The translations under genes were made by a program, and so were the position numbers. Shown one piece after another: positions 23,382-35,380 of a stretch of DNA of 64,000 nt. Numbering within the stretch: position 1 is the stretch's first letter; each line of letters begins with the position of its first letter. The notes under the pieces were generated by a model. That model worked only from the letters and a program-made list of their open reading frames with translations, was not told the DNA's origin and did no database searches. The stretch is taken from contig CM070599.1 of NCBI GenBank assembly GCA_036346395.1, forward strand, positions 26,651,232 to 26,715,231. Direction: 5' to 3'. The stretch is from Hsuehochloa calcarea. Its lineage: Eukaryota; Streptophyta; Magnoliopsida; Poales; Poaceae.

Positions 23382-26300
23382 ATGAGGGCAGGGGGGTGCA
23401 CGGTGCAGCAGGCGCTGACGGCGGCGGCGGCGGCGGTGGTGAAGCAGGCGGTGAGCCTGGCGCGGCGGAGGGGCAACGCGCAGGTGACGCCGCTGCACGT
23501 GGCGAGTGCGATGCTGGCGGCGCCTGCGGGGCTCCTGCGCGCGGCGTGCCTCCGGTCGCACTCGCACCCGCTCCAGTGCAAGGCGCTGGAGCTCTGCTTC
23601 AACGTGGCGCTGAACCGCCTGCCGGCCTCCGCTGCGGTCGCCTCGTCGCCGCTGCTAGGCGGGCACGGCCACGGCCACCACCACCACTACTACCCGCCGT
23701 CCCTGTCCAACGCGCTCGTCGCGGCGTTCAAGCGCGCGCAGGCGCACCAGCGGCGGGGATCCGTGGAGAGCCAGCAGCAGCCTGTGCTCGCCGTCAAGAT
23801 CGAGCTCGAGCAGCTCGTCGTCTCCATCCTCGACGACCCCAGCGTCAGCCGCGTCATGCGCGAGGCCGGCTTCTCCAGCACCCAGGTCAAGGCCAACGTG
23901 GAGCAGGCGGTGTGCAGCACCACAACCACAGCGGCGACCACTCCTCACCAAAACCCTAACCCTAGCAGCACAGCCACCACGAGCCCACCTCAAGAAACCA
24001 AAGCCAAACTCCCGCTCGACCAGGTGCGCGACGAGGACGTCGCCGCCGTCCTCGACTGCCTTGCCGCCCGGGGCAAGAGGAGGGTCGTGGTCGTCGCCGA
24101 GACCACGGCCGCGGCGGAGGCCGCGGCGCGTGCGGCCGTGGACAAGGTCAAGAGGGGCGAGGCGAAGAAGTACGATGCGTTGCGAGGGGTGCAGGTCGTA
24201 AGCCTCCGCGTGTCGTCGTTCCGGGACATGCCGAGGGAGGAGGCGGAGAGGCGGCTCGCCGAGCTGCGGTGCCTCGTCAAGAGCCGAGGGCAGGTGCTGC
24301 TCGTCGTCGAGGACCTCAAGTGGGCCGCAGAGTTTTGGGCTGGACACGTCCAGAGCGGGAGGAGAGGCTACTACTGCTCCGTCGAGCACGTCGTCACGGA
24401 GGTGCGCGCCCTGGCGTGCACGGCTGCCGGCGCCGCCGCTGAGCACTGCATCTGGCTTGTTGGGTTCGGGACCTACCAGACCTACATGAAGTGCAGGGCG
24501 GGGCAGCCGTCTCTGGAGAGCCTGTGGGGGCTCCAGACGCTCACCGTCCCCGCCGGCAGCCTCGCGCTGAGCCTCACCTGTGCCTTCGACGACAGGTAAA
24601 TCCGGCTATCCCGATCGGTGCCGATCTAAAGTAGTTAAATTTCCCGGTGCAGTATGTCACGTCAGGTGAACGAATCTGCTTGAAATGAAATGACTCTGAC
24701 CATTTGTTACCGAGATAGTAGTAGCAGTAGTACTATTCCTGCAACGTGGTTTTCATTCCCTTTTCTCTTTGCCGACCGGCCATGAGTGAGTGAAAGTTTG
24801 CATCTTTTGCGTGCTTTTGGGGCAAAAGCTTTAGGTCTAGCTAGCCCACCGGCTTCACATTCCCTCTTTATTTTGCATCTTTTGTTTCCCCAACTTTTTC
24901 TTTCTCCCTTCTTAGCATTCTGATTAGGTTTTAAGACGAAAACCATATGGGGTTACAAATCATTTGCGTGCATGACCGATACAATGTCAGAAACACTGTA
25001 TATGGTACGCGGGCAAAGGGCTAGCTGATTTTGCGGACATGTCGATGGGTGAGGTGACAGTGGAATCTTATTCCGTTTCTTCTTTCTGCAGTGCGCTGGG
25101 CGCAGTCAATCAGTCCATGAAAGCGAGCTCTGACACGGATGGGAACGGACCGGTGCCTTGCTGGCCGCTTTTGGGCGGCAGCCAGCTGATCTCCAGATGC
25201 TGCGGCGATTGCTCCGCCGCAAGGATTGACACGAAAGCAGCATTACCACGGTCGTTCGTCTCGTCGTCCAGCCTCCCTTCTTGGCTTCAGCATTGCCGCG
25301 ACCAGGTACTACTCAAATGTTCGATCATATTCATTTGATGCTACTATATGTGTACTTTTTTTACCATTCTCTTCTCATCTTCATCACTAACTTGTTCTTG
25401 CGCTATAGGACTCTACACATCTCACGGATCTTGGCAAGACATGGAGCTCCATCTGCAGCAAACCATCTCAACGGATGACACTTCACTTCTCGGCTCCGGT
25501 GTCTCCTGCCTCCTCCATCTCTTCCTATGAGCATGGCCACCAGTTGCACCAGCCTCGCCATTCGTGGCTTCTCGCCGATCTTGACGCCAAGCACCCATGG
25601 AAGCCCAAGTGCGAGGCTGATGAAAAAGTCAAGTCGCACGACTCGGGCGCTTCGAACGGCTCAGTGGAGGTGGAGTGCCGTTCCAAGTTCAAGGAGCTCA
25701 ACGCCGAGAACCTGAAGGTCCTCTGCACCGCATTGGAGAAGGAGGTGCCGTGGCAGAAGGACATCGTCCCTGAGATTGCCAGCACTGTCCTCCAGTGTCG
25801 GTCGGGGATTGAGAAGAGGCTGGACAAGTCGAGGTCGATGGATGCGAAGGAGGAGACATGGATGTTCTTCCTCGGAGGCGACACCGACGGCAAGGAGAGG
25901 GTGGCGAGGGAGCTCGCCAACCTCGTCTTCGGTTCACGCAAGAACTTCCTGTCCATCAAACTCGGCGGTGCCTCCTCGCCGTCCGCGTCGGCCGGCTCCA
26001 CCGAGGAGCACTGGAGCAGCAAGCGGCCACGGACATCGGTGGCGAGAGATCATTCCTACCTAGAACGGCTCTACGAGGCCATCTCCGAGAACCCGCACCG
26101 CGTCATTCTCATGGAGGACGTCGAGCAGGCCGACCAGTACTGCCAGGTCGGCATCAAGGAGGCCATCGACAGCGGGGTGGTGCGGAGCCAAACCGGAGAC
26201 GAGGTTGGCGTGGGCGATGCCATCATCATCCTGAGCTGCGAGAGCTTCGACGCGAGGTCTAGAGCTTGCTCGCCACCGAGCAAGCAGATGAAGCTGGAGA

Positions 26301-26494
26301 GGGAGGAGTCCAAGGAGGAGCATACAAGTGATCATGATCATAAAGAAGTTGGCGCCTCCTCGTCCTCTTCTTCTTGCTTTGATCTGAACCTCAACATGGA
26401 GAGTGATCAAGCAGGTGAACGCAATTTCGGTGATTTCTGTCTGCTCACGGCGGTCGACCGGACGCTGTTCTTCAGAAGACAGGAGGATTTGTGA
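23382..26494 (+). CDS. SMAX1-LIKE (SMXL/D53-family) Clp-type protein with EAR motif, 3 exons
   Basis: Nuclear co-repressor type protein; relatives are degraded through MAX2/D3 in karrikin or strigolactone signalling, or (SMXL3/4/5) act in phloem development. Exons 23382-24595, 25092-25305, 25409-26494 total 2514 nt, 837 aa; introns are GT-AG and in frame. The N-terminal double Clp-N domain spans about residues 8-175 (start T-V-Q-Q-A-L-T, then R-R-G-N-A-Q-V-T-P-L-H-V). The first ATPase-like region (about 215-400) has no Walker A. The second shows a degenerate P-loop-like G-G-D-T-D-G-K-E-R (about 632-640) and a Walker-B-like V-I-L-M-E-D near 708. The EAR motif F-D-L-N-L is at 800-804. The ATG chosen opens the Clp-N domain directly. 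I see no clear R-G-K-T degron, which favours a SMXL4/5-like member, but this is not certain. Confidence 0.93.
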
Positions 26495-27455
26495 TTGTGT
26501 ACATGAAGGATCCATGTGTTTATCAGGGGGGCTTCTGATAAAAAGCTAGATTAACTGCATGTCTAATTAGTCGTTTCTTTCGTTTATTTCTTTGTTCATT
26601 TTTTTAGTTTCCCTTTACTTATGTTTTTGGGAAATCATGGTATTGGAGGATTGGATCAATGGCATATTATGCGCTTCATTAATGACGAAATGGAAATGTT
26701 GTAAATTTGTTGTGGCGATGTCCAATATATTTTCTGCTAGTATTCTCTGTGCTAACTAACGAAACAAAAATGATGAATCTGTTTGGATTACAGGAGATTG
26801 TCAATGTAGATATTCGACTAATTTCTTCAAAAAAACTAGTCAGATGGTTTCGACAGTTGGATTCAGATTGGTCACATCCCATAACTCTCCCCCACCCACC
26901 CACCCCGAACCCTAACAATGCCAATTAATGTCGCCGCGCCCGCCCTCTTCCCACGTTGCCGCCGCCGTGCCTCCTGCCCAACGATGCTACCACCCCCAGC
27001 ACAGTACAACTCAGAAATCTTTAATCTGTAGAGGGAGAAACTCATCACTGAAGCTTGAGAAGATATCACCAGTGCACGAATCTCTTAGCAGATTTGACTG
27101 TGAGAAATTCGGTGGCAGCCCCTGGTGGGCAGTCATCGCCGTTGTTACGAATTTTCTCCTATCTATAAAGAAATAGTCATCAACTTGTGAATCCGCACGG
27201 ATATAACACTTTTTAAATATTATTTTCAGAGTTAAGAATTTTTGTAACTTTTAGCTCCTAACTAATATGAATTTTACATATATTGTTTAGTTTGAAATTA
27301 TCTCTCAAAATTCTAAAAGTTTTAAATTTGTACAATTTAAAATATTGTTTTTATATTAAGTGACAAATCTATATATTTTTGCCTTCGATTTTTGGTGAGT
27401 CCATATTATAACGCTATAGATTTAACGTTAAACTTAAGATCTCATGTAGAAATTC
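26495..27455. other. SMXL 3' region and intergenic sequence
   Basis: Holds the 3' UTR of the SMXL-like gene, then sequence with a C-rich patch (26885-27000) and AT-rich DNA. No gene recognised. Confidence 0.35.
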
Positions 27456-27545
27456 GGCCATATTAATTTCTCACGTGTTCGGGTGTCTTTATTTAGTTTT
27501 GGCCATATTAATTACTCACGTGTTTGGGTGTCTTTATTTAGTAAG
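27456..27545. repeat. 45-bp tandem duplication containing a CACGTG core
   Basis: ggccatattaat at 27456 and again at 27501 start two nearly identical 45-bp units, each with tcacgtgtt and gggtgtctttatttag. It abuts the minisatellite that follows. Confidence 0.8.
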
Positions 27546-27559
27546 TATCTGCATCCTAT

Positions 27560-28275
27560 GGTTATGATTTTCACTTTTTCTCTGATTTTCCCTTTTTCTC
27601 TGATTAATGTGGGAATTTCTAGCCTTCTCCAATTAATATGGGAATTTCTTCATTTTTACCTCCTAGGATTAATATGGGGGCTTCTAGGAGAGCCTCCAAT
27701 TAGTTTACACACACACACATAGATAGATAGATAGATTGGATGGTTACGATTTTCCCTTTTTCTCTGATTAATGTGGGAATTTCTAGCCTTCTCCAATTAA
27801 TATAAGAATTTCTACCTTTTTACCTCCTAGGATTAATATGGAGGCTTCTAGGAGAGTCTCTAATTAGTATAGATATAGATAGATAGATGTGAAAATTTCT
27901 ACATTTTTACCTCCTAGAATTAATACAGGGGCTTCTAGGAGAGCCTCCAATTAGTATAGATATAGATAGATAGATAGAGATGGTTAGGATTTTCTCTTTT
28001 TCTCTGATTAATGTAGGAATTTCTAGCCTTCTCCGATTAATGTGAGAATTTCTACCTTTTTACCTCCTAGGATTAATATGGGGGCTTCTAGGAGAGCCTC
28101 CAATTAGTATAGATATAGATAGATTGAATGGTTAGGATTTTCCCTTTTTCTCTGATTAATATGAGAATTTCTAGCCTTATCTTATTAATGTGGGAATTTC
28201 TACCTTTTTACCTCCTAGAATTAATATGAGGGCTTCTAGGAGAGCCTCCAATTAGTATAGAAATAGATAGATGGC
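27560..28275. repeat. Minisatellite, about 148-bp unit, four full copies plus one partial
   Basis: Units begin at about 27560, 27741, 27982 and 28129 with ggtta(g/c/t)gatttt(c/t), with a partial unit from about 27888. Each holds tctctgattaat, ggaatttctagcctt, a near-palindromic cctcctaggatt...cttctaggagag, and ends in a GATA microsatellite. The first unit is longer and carries an (AC)n tract (27708-27719). No coding sequence. Confidence 0.9.
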
Positions 28276-28430
28276 AGAGCTCCTACTACATTTTCAAAAA
28301 AAAAGAAAAAAGAAAATCGGTTGATTTCCCAAAAACTTTTGGTAGAAAATCCATTCAAAACATGGAATTAGTTACGATCGAGTTGGATCATCTTGACAAC
28401 GTAAACCATTTTTTTATTAGGGGTGTCTAC

Positions 28431-29021
28431 TTCACAGTCGCCTGAAAATTTCATCGTTGGATCAAGATCTTATGGCTCACATTCTATCCCTCTCTCACCT
28501 ATATAATTCCCACCTACCCCCTAACGCTAACCTACTCAGCCCCTGTCTCCAACCCTACGCCACTGCCTCCCACGCCAGCGAGGCCCGTCGGTGAGCTCCT
28601 CTCTCGCCGACCGCCTCCTCCTCTTTTGTCCCTCCTCTAAATCCATGCCGCTGCCACCACCCTCTTCCTCCTCTCTGGCACTATTGCCCCGTGCCGCACT
28701 CTTCCTCGTCCCCGGTGGCTATTGCCGCCGGACCCACCACCGTCTCCTAACAACTATGGTTCTTTTTGCCCCCGGTGACATCCACCGCCCTCCGCCCTCC
28801 TCCACCCTGCGGTCGAGGTGGTGCCACCGCCGCAGCCCACCGCAGTGCTTCCACCACTGTGGCTTCTCTCTAAGCCCAGGGGCACCGGTGAACCCAAACC
28901 CTAAACGGGTGAACCCTCACCCTAATCTGCCGACCGGCCCCGCCACCGTCCGCTATCGCCGGACAGGATGAACCACGCGTATCACGACGCAAGATCCAAC
29001 AGTGAGGAAATCGACTGTGAT
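28431..29021. mobile_element. Long-TIR element with C-rich cargo (Mutator-like?)
   Basis: The left end ttcacagtcg...tcatcgttggatcaagatc (28431-28470) faces the complement of gcaagatccaacagtgag...tcgactgtga (28988-29020), giving TIRs of roughly 37-40 bp. The interior (28500-28980) is C-rich with open frames that read like low-complexity proline/serine peptides. A 9-bp target duplication, expected for MULEs, was not found, so the class is uncertain. Confidence 0.65.
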
Positions 29022-29833
29022 GCGAATTAGCAAACTCATTTTTAATTAGAAACAAGTTCCCAGTAACTAGCTTGATGCGATCGGATTACACATATGAACA
29101 CAACAATTAGTACTCATAAATAGAGTTTCCACAGCATAGAGACTTTTTGAGAAGATATATAAAATTCACAATATACCACTAAATAACTATATGATACACA
29201 ATATATCACTCATTATGAGACTGATATGTGAGCCTAGGGCCCATATATCAGTGACATATTAATACTGTATGCATATAGCCATATAGTTCTTGGATCTCTC
29301 ACTACCTACTGATCATCGCTAGAGCCTAAATTAAAGCTTGGCATATGCATTATTATACTCCACACGAAAAGACGTGTACAAAACTTATAGCTACATATGT
29401 AGCTCAAAGTACTAGTTGGAGAGTGCTCAATGATGGCTTGGGGATCTAAGGATACGAGAGCTTTGAGCCCTTGATCTCTTTTACGCGACGCATCATGATA
29501 TACTACGTACGTATACATGTCTGCCTACATGGCAGAAAAAAAGCTCAGCACAGCAACCCATCCATATCATGACATGTGTGTGCTCTCTTTAATTCTCTTA
29601 CCCTTCTCTTTTTCTCTTTTCTCTTTTCTCTTTTCTCCTTTCTTTTGGTGTGTCTTTTGTAAGTAAAAATATGCAAAAAAAAAAAGAGAGAAAGACTCAT
29701 TTGATCTAGTTGTTTTTGCATGGAACTTAGAATACAACGTGGACCGGTCAAAAAAGATCGAGTGAAAGATATGGTAAGAGCTACTGGTAGATACTAGATA
29801 GCATGCAACGTGCATGAGCTACACTGAGCTTTA

Positions 29834-29875
<42 letters not shown>

Positions 29876-30218
29876 GGATGAATGAATGACAATCCCGAGG
29901 CAAGCCTGGAGACTAACAATTGCTGGGTCTTGCGTACTTTGATGAAAGGTGGTTCTCGCTAGCTTGCCGTGTTGGGCTTTTACTCCAAGGAGGGAGAATT
30001 TTGAAGAAAAGTGGAACAGATCTACAATGTTGTGTGGGTAACTTTGTGCAGGCATGGTACGTAGAGGAGGCCAAGGGACAAATTGATTAAAGGGTAAAGT
30101 GCCCGTCTTTGTTTTATGCCAATTTTGTTTTTCAAAAGGCTAATGGCAATTTGCTGCTCTAGTACGTTGTGTGTGATCCAGGGTTGTGAAAAACGGAATT
30201 CGATTAACGGACGGATAA
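29022..30218. other. Intergenic with compound microsatellite
   Basis: No gene seen. A (TG)n(AG)n microsatellite lies at 29834-29875 and a CT-rich tract at 29583-29645. Near 30190-30223 the words aacggaattcgattaacgg surround the target site of the young copia element. Confidence 0.5.
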
Positions 30219-30223
30219 GATAC

Positions 30224-30370
30224 TGAAAGTGTATTTGGAATGAATGAATTCAATGAGTATGCGTCAGTACATATGGAGGCCGGGGTGACTGAATGCCAAC
30301 CGCACAGGCGTTAGTGGCTGAATGCCAACCGCACAGGCGTTACACAAACTATAATTACAATAGGCTAACA
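30224..30370 (-). repeat. 3' LTR of copia element 3
   Basis: 147 bp, TG...CA. Contains a 29-bp internal duplication whose core is ctgaatgccaaccgcacagg, twice. Identical to 35234-35380. The pol stop codon falls in its first bases on the minus strand (TGTTAG). Confidence 0.95.
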
Positions 30371-31050
30371 CTCCCCCGCAGTCTGACCGGGAGCACAGCG
30401 AACGTTCAGGCTGGACCGAAACTCCTGAAACAAGGAAGTAGGAAGGCCCTTGGTAAAGACGTCGGCATACTGGGATGTCGTAGGGACATGAAGGACCCGA
30501 ACATGACCGAGGGCGACCCTCTCCCGAACAAAGTGGAGATCAATCTCAACATGCTTCGTCCGCTGATGTTGCACCGGGTTACTGGAGAGATACACAGCAC
30601 TGATATTGTCACAGTAGACCAGTGTGGCACGACGAGGCGGGTGGCGAAGCTCATGGAGCAGCTGGCGCAGCCAAGTAGCTTCAGCAACACCATTAGCCAC
30701 AGCTCGATATTCGGCCTCGGCACTGGACCGGGAGACCGTATGCTGACGCTTGGAGGACCAAGACACCAAGTTATCTCCGAGGAATACTGCGTAGCCAGAA
30801 GTTGACCGGCGAGTGTCGGGACAGCCAGCCCAGTCGGCATCCGTATAGACAACGAGCTCAGTAGGTGATGAACGGCGCATGGTCAAGCCAAGGGAGAGAG
30901 TGCCCTGTAGGTAGCGCAGAATCCGCTTAAGGGCAGCAAGGTGGGGTTCCCGTGGATCATGCATATAAAGGCAAATCTGCTGGACAGCAAAAGCAATGTC
31001 AGGACGGGTGAAAGTCGACATCTTGAAGTGCACCACAAAGCCATGCGAGA
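30365..31050 (-). CDS. RNase H part of copia element 3 pol (separate frame)
   Basis: Carries the copia RNase H landmarks: F-T-R-P-D-I-A-F-A-V, V-Y-T-D-A-D-W-A-G, S-R-S-S-A-E-A-E-Y, C-D-N-I-S-A-V, K-H-V-E-I-D-L-H-F, D-V-F-T-K-G-L-P. It sits in a different frame from the RT, with the switch around 31040-31060. The stop lies inside the 3' LTR and the last residues are encoded by the polypurine tract. Confidence 0.85.
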
Positions 31051-32150
31051 TCGTGTGGAGTCAGCAACCGGAGGACCATCTGCAGACAATTTGGAGTGCA
31101 GGTCGACAGGGGTGCTGCAAGGCTTGCAAGCACTCATCCCGGCGCGCTCCAAAATGTCCTGAGTGTACTGCCGCTGAGAGAGGAACAACCCATCTGCAGA
31201 ACGTGTCACGGAGATGCCCAGAAAGTGATGAAGCTGGCCCATGTCTGTCATAGCAAATTCACGCTGGAGAGCTGCAATAATATGTTGGAGAAATCCGGCA
31301 GACGAAGCGGTGAGAACAATGTCATCCACATATAGCAGCAAGTAGGCTGTATTTGTTCCTCGGCGATATATGAACAGGGAAGTATCTGACTTGGTCTCAA
31401 CAAAGCCAAGGGACACGAGGTGAGAGGCGAATCTGTGATGCCAAGCACGAGGAGCCTGCTTCAAACCATATAGGGACTTGTTGAGCCGACAGACAAAATC
31501 TGGACGGGAGGAGTCAACAAAACCAGAAGGCTGCACACAGTACACCGTCTCAGTGAGAGTGCCATGTAAGAATGCATTCTTCACATCCAACTGATGAATA
31601 GGCCAGTTCTGAGATAAAGCCAGAGAGAGGACCACCCGAACTGTCGCAGGCTTGACAACTGGACTAAAAGTCTCATCATAATCAATACCTGCACGCTGTG
31701 TGAAGCCCCGGAGAACCCAGCGAGCTTTGTAACGATCAAGAGAGCCATCTGCTAGCAGCTTGTGACGGTAAATCCACTTGCCGGTCACAAGATTAACTCC
31801 AGGAGGTCGAGGAACAAGACTCCATGTGTCATTGGCCAGAAGGGCATCATACTCAGATTGCATAGCAGAGCGCCAATTGGGGTCTGACAGAGCATCACGA
31901 ACAGAGCGTGGGAGAGGCGACATGGGCATCGCGTGGAGGTTGAGACGATCCACGGGCTGTGCGATGCCTGACTTGCCGCGTGTGCGCATGGAGTGCGCAT
32001 TGGTGACCGAAGGGATGGCGATCGGCCGAGTGATAGCTGTACGGCCGGTTCCGCTGGCAACAACCCGTGCGCTAGCATCAGGGGCAGCAGGACCGGTAGT
32101 ACTCGGGGGCGCCGTGGGGTGGTACCATGGCGATGGGATCGGCAAGACAC
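31050..32150 (-). CDS. Reverse transcriptase part of copia element 3 pol (separate frame)
   Basis: An uninterrupted RT domain: W-S-L-V-P-R-P, G-K-W-I-Y-R-H-K, R-W-V-L-R-G-F-T-Q, D-Y-D-E-T-F-S-P-V-V, Q-L-D-V-K-N-A-F-L-H-G, K-S-L-Y-G-L-K-Q-A-P-R-A-W, and the catalytic Y-V-D-D near 31325. The domain looks intact, but its frame differs from the integrase upstream (switch near 32100-32200) and the RNase H downstream. Confidence 0.9.
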
Positions 32151-34022
32151 CGATCGGCCAGACGGCGACGTCGTAGAGGGGGCGCTGCTGGCAACAGCCT
32201 GTGCGGGGTGCACAGGGGCAGCAGCGCCAGAGCCTGGTGACCATGGTCCAGGGCTCGGCGGTACTGGTGCAGCCTCAGGTGCAGCTGCAGACTCATGTAC
32301 GGGCAGGGCGCCATGCACAGCGTGTGTCGCCGAAGTGATGGAGGGACCTGCATGCACAAAACGAGCTCCAGGGACTGAAGCGGTAAGATCATGATCATCA
32401 GTCAAGAAGTCCAGGGCGGAGGGCGCCATGGGTGTGGTAGACATGTTGGAGAACGGAAAGAAGGATTCATCAAAAATGACATGTCGAGAAATAAGAATGC
32501 GGTTCGACTGGAGCTCAAGACACCGATAGCCTTTGTGTTCCGAGGAGTAGCCGAGAAAGACGCATAAGGATGAACGAGGGGCGAGTTTGTGAGGCGCTGT
32601 GGAGGATATGTTGGGATAACAAGCACACCCAAACACTTTGAGGTGGTCGTAGGAGGGCTGGGTGGAATAAAGGGCGCTATATGGTGTGGAGAAAGCGAGG
32701 GTTTTAGTGGGGAGGCGATTCACAAGATATGTCGCGGTGTGAAGGGCCTCAACCCAATAGGCCGGAGGGAGACTCGCCTGAAACAAAAGGGAACGCAGAA
32801 TGTTATTAATAGTGCGAAGGGAGCGTTCTGCCTTTCCATTTTGTTGGGAAGTATATGGACACGACATGCGGAGTGCAACACCGTGGGAGAGGAAGAACGT
32901 GCGGGCCTGAGAATTATCAAATTCACGACCATTGTCGCACTGGACGCTCTTGATGGTGGTGTCAAATTGTGTGCGAATATAGACAAAAAAATTGGAGAGA
33001 GTGAAAAATGTCTCGGATTTGAGGCGGAGCGGAAAAGTCCAAAGGTAGTGTGAACAATCATCAAGAATGACTAGATAATATTTGTATCCCGACACACTAA
33101 CAATAGGAGATGTCCATAGATCACAGTGTATTAAATCAAAATTATGAGCAGCGCGAGAGCTAGATGAACTGAAAGGCAAACGTGCATGGCGACCAAGTTG
33201 GCATGCATGACATATGTGGTCGGTATTATCTTTATTACACGAAATGACACTGGAACTAATGAGCTTGGACAGAGCGGCACGCCCAAGGTGTCCGAGACGA
33301 CGATGCCAAAGGGAGATGGGTGCAGCGATGAACGCGGAGGTGCTGGTAGAACTGTTGGAAGGTGCATAGAACAGGTAGAGGTCACCGGAGCTATTGCACC
33401 TGGCGATCACGTTCCGAGTGTGCAAATCCTTCACAGAAAGGCCAAAAGGATCAAACTCAATGGAGCAATTATTATCAGTGGTAAAACGACGAATGGAAAT
33501 CAGATTCTTAATAATGTTGGGCGACACCAAAACATTTTTAAGAACAAGATTGCGATGTGGTAAAGAAAAATCGTGATCGATGGCGGTGTGAAGTAAAGCA
33601 CCATTGCCCACAATGATAGATGAAGGAGTAAATGGAGATGGTGGGGAGACGGTGGAGAGTTTACCAGCGTCGGCGGTCATGTGAGAACCAGCACCTGAAT
33701 CGGCGTACCACTCAGAGGAAGGGGCCGGCGGGGTCAGGGTCATGGCGTTGAAGGAGTGCGCCAGGGAGTCCTGATGCCATGACCCGCCTTGTGTAGGGTT
33801 CCAGGGTGCAGTAGGGGAGACCTGGTAGCCCGGTGAAGGCGCCTGGAAGGCTGGAGGCGCAGCTCCCCCGTAGAACGCGCCATACTGAGGAGGTGGAGCG
33901 CCATAGGTGCCGCCATGGGCACTGGATGCGCCACCAAAGCCGCCATCTGGGGACAAGATCAACGCAGCGGAGATGGAGGCGCCGGATGGTCGTAGGGCCA
34001 CATCCGTGCAGTACCACCGCAC
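32130..34022 (-). CDS. Protease and integrase part of copia element 3 pol
   Basis: One long frame with a Gly/Pro/Tyr-rich linker, the protease motif W-Y-A-D-S-G-A-G-S-H (about 33680-33715), the GAG-pre-integrase zinc region (L-W-H-R-R-L-G-H-L-G ... C-H-A-C-Q), and an integrase core with catalytic acidic residues in H-C-D-L-W, Q-C-D-N-G-R-E-F and Q-N-G-K-A-E-R-S. Past about 32150 this frame turns into nonsense Ser/Arg-rich sequence where the RT frame takes over. Confidence 0.9.
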
Positions 34023-34103
34023 GCTGGCGATGGATGGATGGGCCGGGGTGTGCCACCGTGGCCGCCTAAGGGGGCACCACCGTGTCCGCCAGAGGAACTG
34101 TTG

Positions 34104-35014
34104 TTACCGCGCCGCCGCCGCCGCGGCGGCGACGATCGCGTTAGCCCTGGCGCGCGCAGAGGGCGTCTTGGAGGAGGCGCCCGGCGTGGAGGTGCGAGGC
34201 CCGAGGGCCGCAGGGCGTGGTGTCGCAGCGATGAGGGCGGACGGTGGGGATGGTGGACGGGCGTCGATCTCCATCTCCTCCAGCAGAAGGTGTGTCCGGG
34301 CCTCCGCGAACGTCGGGAACGGCCTGTGCATCTTGAGGATGGACACCATGTGGCGGAACTTGCCGCTGAGGCCGCGGAGGAGCGTGAGCACCATCTGCCG
34401 ATCCCCGATGGGGTCGCCGAACTCGGCAAGAGAAGCCGCCATCGACTCGAGCTGGCGGCAGTAGTCGGTGATGCTCAGGATCTCCTGGCGGAAGTTGCGG
34501 AATTTCGTCTCGAGAAGGAGGGCACGGGACTCCTTCTGGCCGAGGAACTCATCCTCGAGGTAGCACCATGCCCCGCGAGCGGGACCCTGCCGCATCATCA
34601 GGGATTGCTGCAGATCGCCGGAGACGGTGCCGTAAATCCACGTCAGGACGCAGCAGTCCGCTTGCACCCATGCCGGGCGCGAGGGGAAGGCCTCATCCTC
34701 GAGAACGTGGCGGGTGAGGGCATACTTGCCGAGGACGGTGAGGAAAATGCCGCGCCACTTGGTGTAGGTGTTCGCGGCCTGATCGAGGACGACGGGGATG
34801 AGGGCCTTGACGCTGACGACGGCGGTGGCCTGCGCCCAGAGAGCCTCGTGGGCGCGCTCATATTCGTTCAGGGCGGCGGCGCGGAGGCGAGCCTCCTCGG
34901 CGGCGGCCAGCGGCCTCTGCGCGACGGTCGCGTCCTCGGCGCGGGCCGGCAAGCCGGTGGCGCTGGTCTCGGCCGCCTTGGCGGCGGTATGTGGGCGTCG
35001 TCATCGATCGCCAT
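34104..35014 (-). CDS. gag of copia element 3, frameshifted
   Basis: The minus-strand frame 34104-34952 has UBN2-type copia gag features: W-R-G-I-F-L-T-V-L-G-K-Y-A-L, A-W-C-Y-L-E-D-E-F, E-T-K-F-R-N-F-R, I-T-D-Y-C-R-Q-L-E-S-M-A. The likely start M-A-I-D-D-D is at 35014 in a different frame, so a 1-nt change lies near 34990. The end is frameshifted near a GCN run at about 34110, after which G-G-H-G-G-A-P and C-G-G-T-A-R-M-W-P continue in another frame to about 33960. No CCHC knuckle is visible. Confidence 0.85.
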
Positions 35015-35221
35015 CGAAAGCAGCGGTCTGTGAATCGGCAGCCGCAAGACGATCGGACCAGCAACGGCACCCGGTGACGGAGTCACGACGGGCCGGCGAT
35101 GGGATCGGCGGGGAGTAGGCACAGGCGATGGGATCGGCGATGCTCCCGGCGATGGAGTCAGCGGCGGGCGCAGCGATCGGATCAGCGGTGGCTAGAAGTG
35201 CGGAAGAGTAGCGGATCGTAA

Positions 35222-35233
35222 CGTCTGATACCA
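35222..35233 (-). other. Primer-binding site of copia element 3
   Basis: Directly inside the 5' LTR, the minus strand reads TGGTATCAGACG, the usual match to the 3' end of initiator tRNA-Met. It fixes this LTR as the 5' one. Confidence 0.9.
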
Positions 35234-35380
35234 TGAAAGTGTATTTGGAATGAATGAATTCAATGAGTATGCGTCAGTACATATGGAGGCCGGGGTGACT
35301 GAATGCCAACCGCACAGGCGTTAGTGGCTGAATGCCAACCGCACAGGCGTTACACAAACTATAATTACAATAGGCTAACA
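35234..35380 (-). repeat. 5' LTR of copia element 3
   Basis: Identical to 30224-30370 across all 147 bp, including the internal 29-bp duplication. Confidence 0.95.

Noticed and set aside
23337..24446. Open frames of up to 263 aa opposite or out of frame with SMXL exon 1
   Set aside because: Shadows of a GC-rich exon; they show no family motifs, while the plus frame has a full Clp-N domain.
32589..33563. Plus-strand open frames inside copia element 3
   Set aside because: Antisense shadows of the integrase region.
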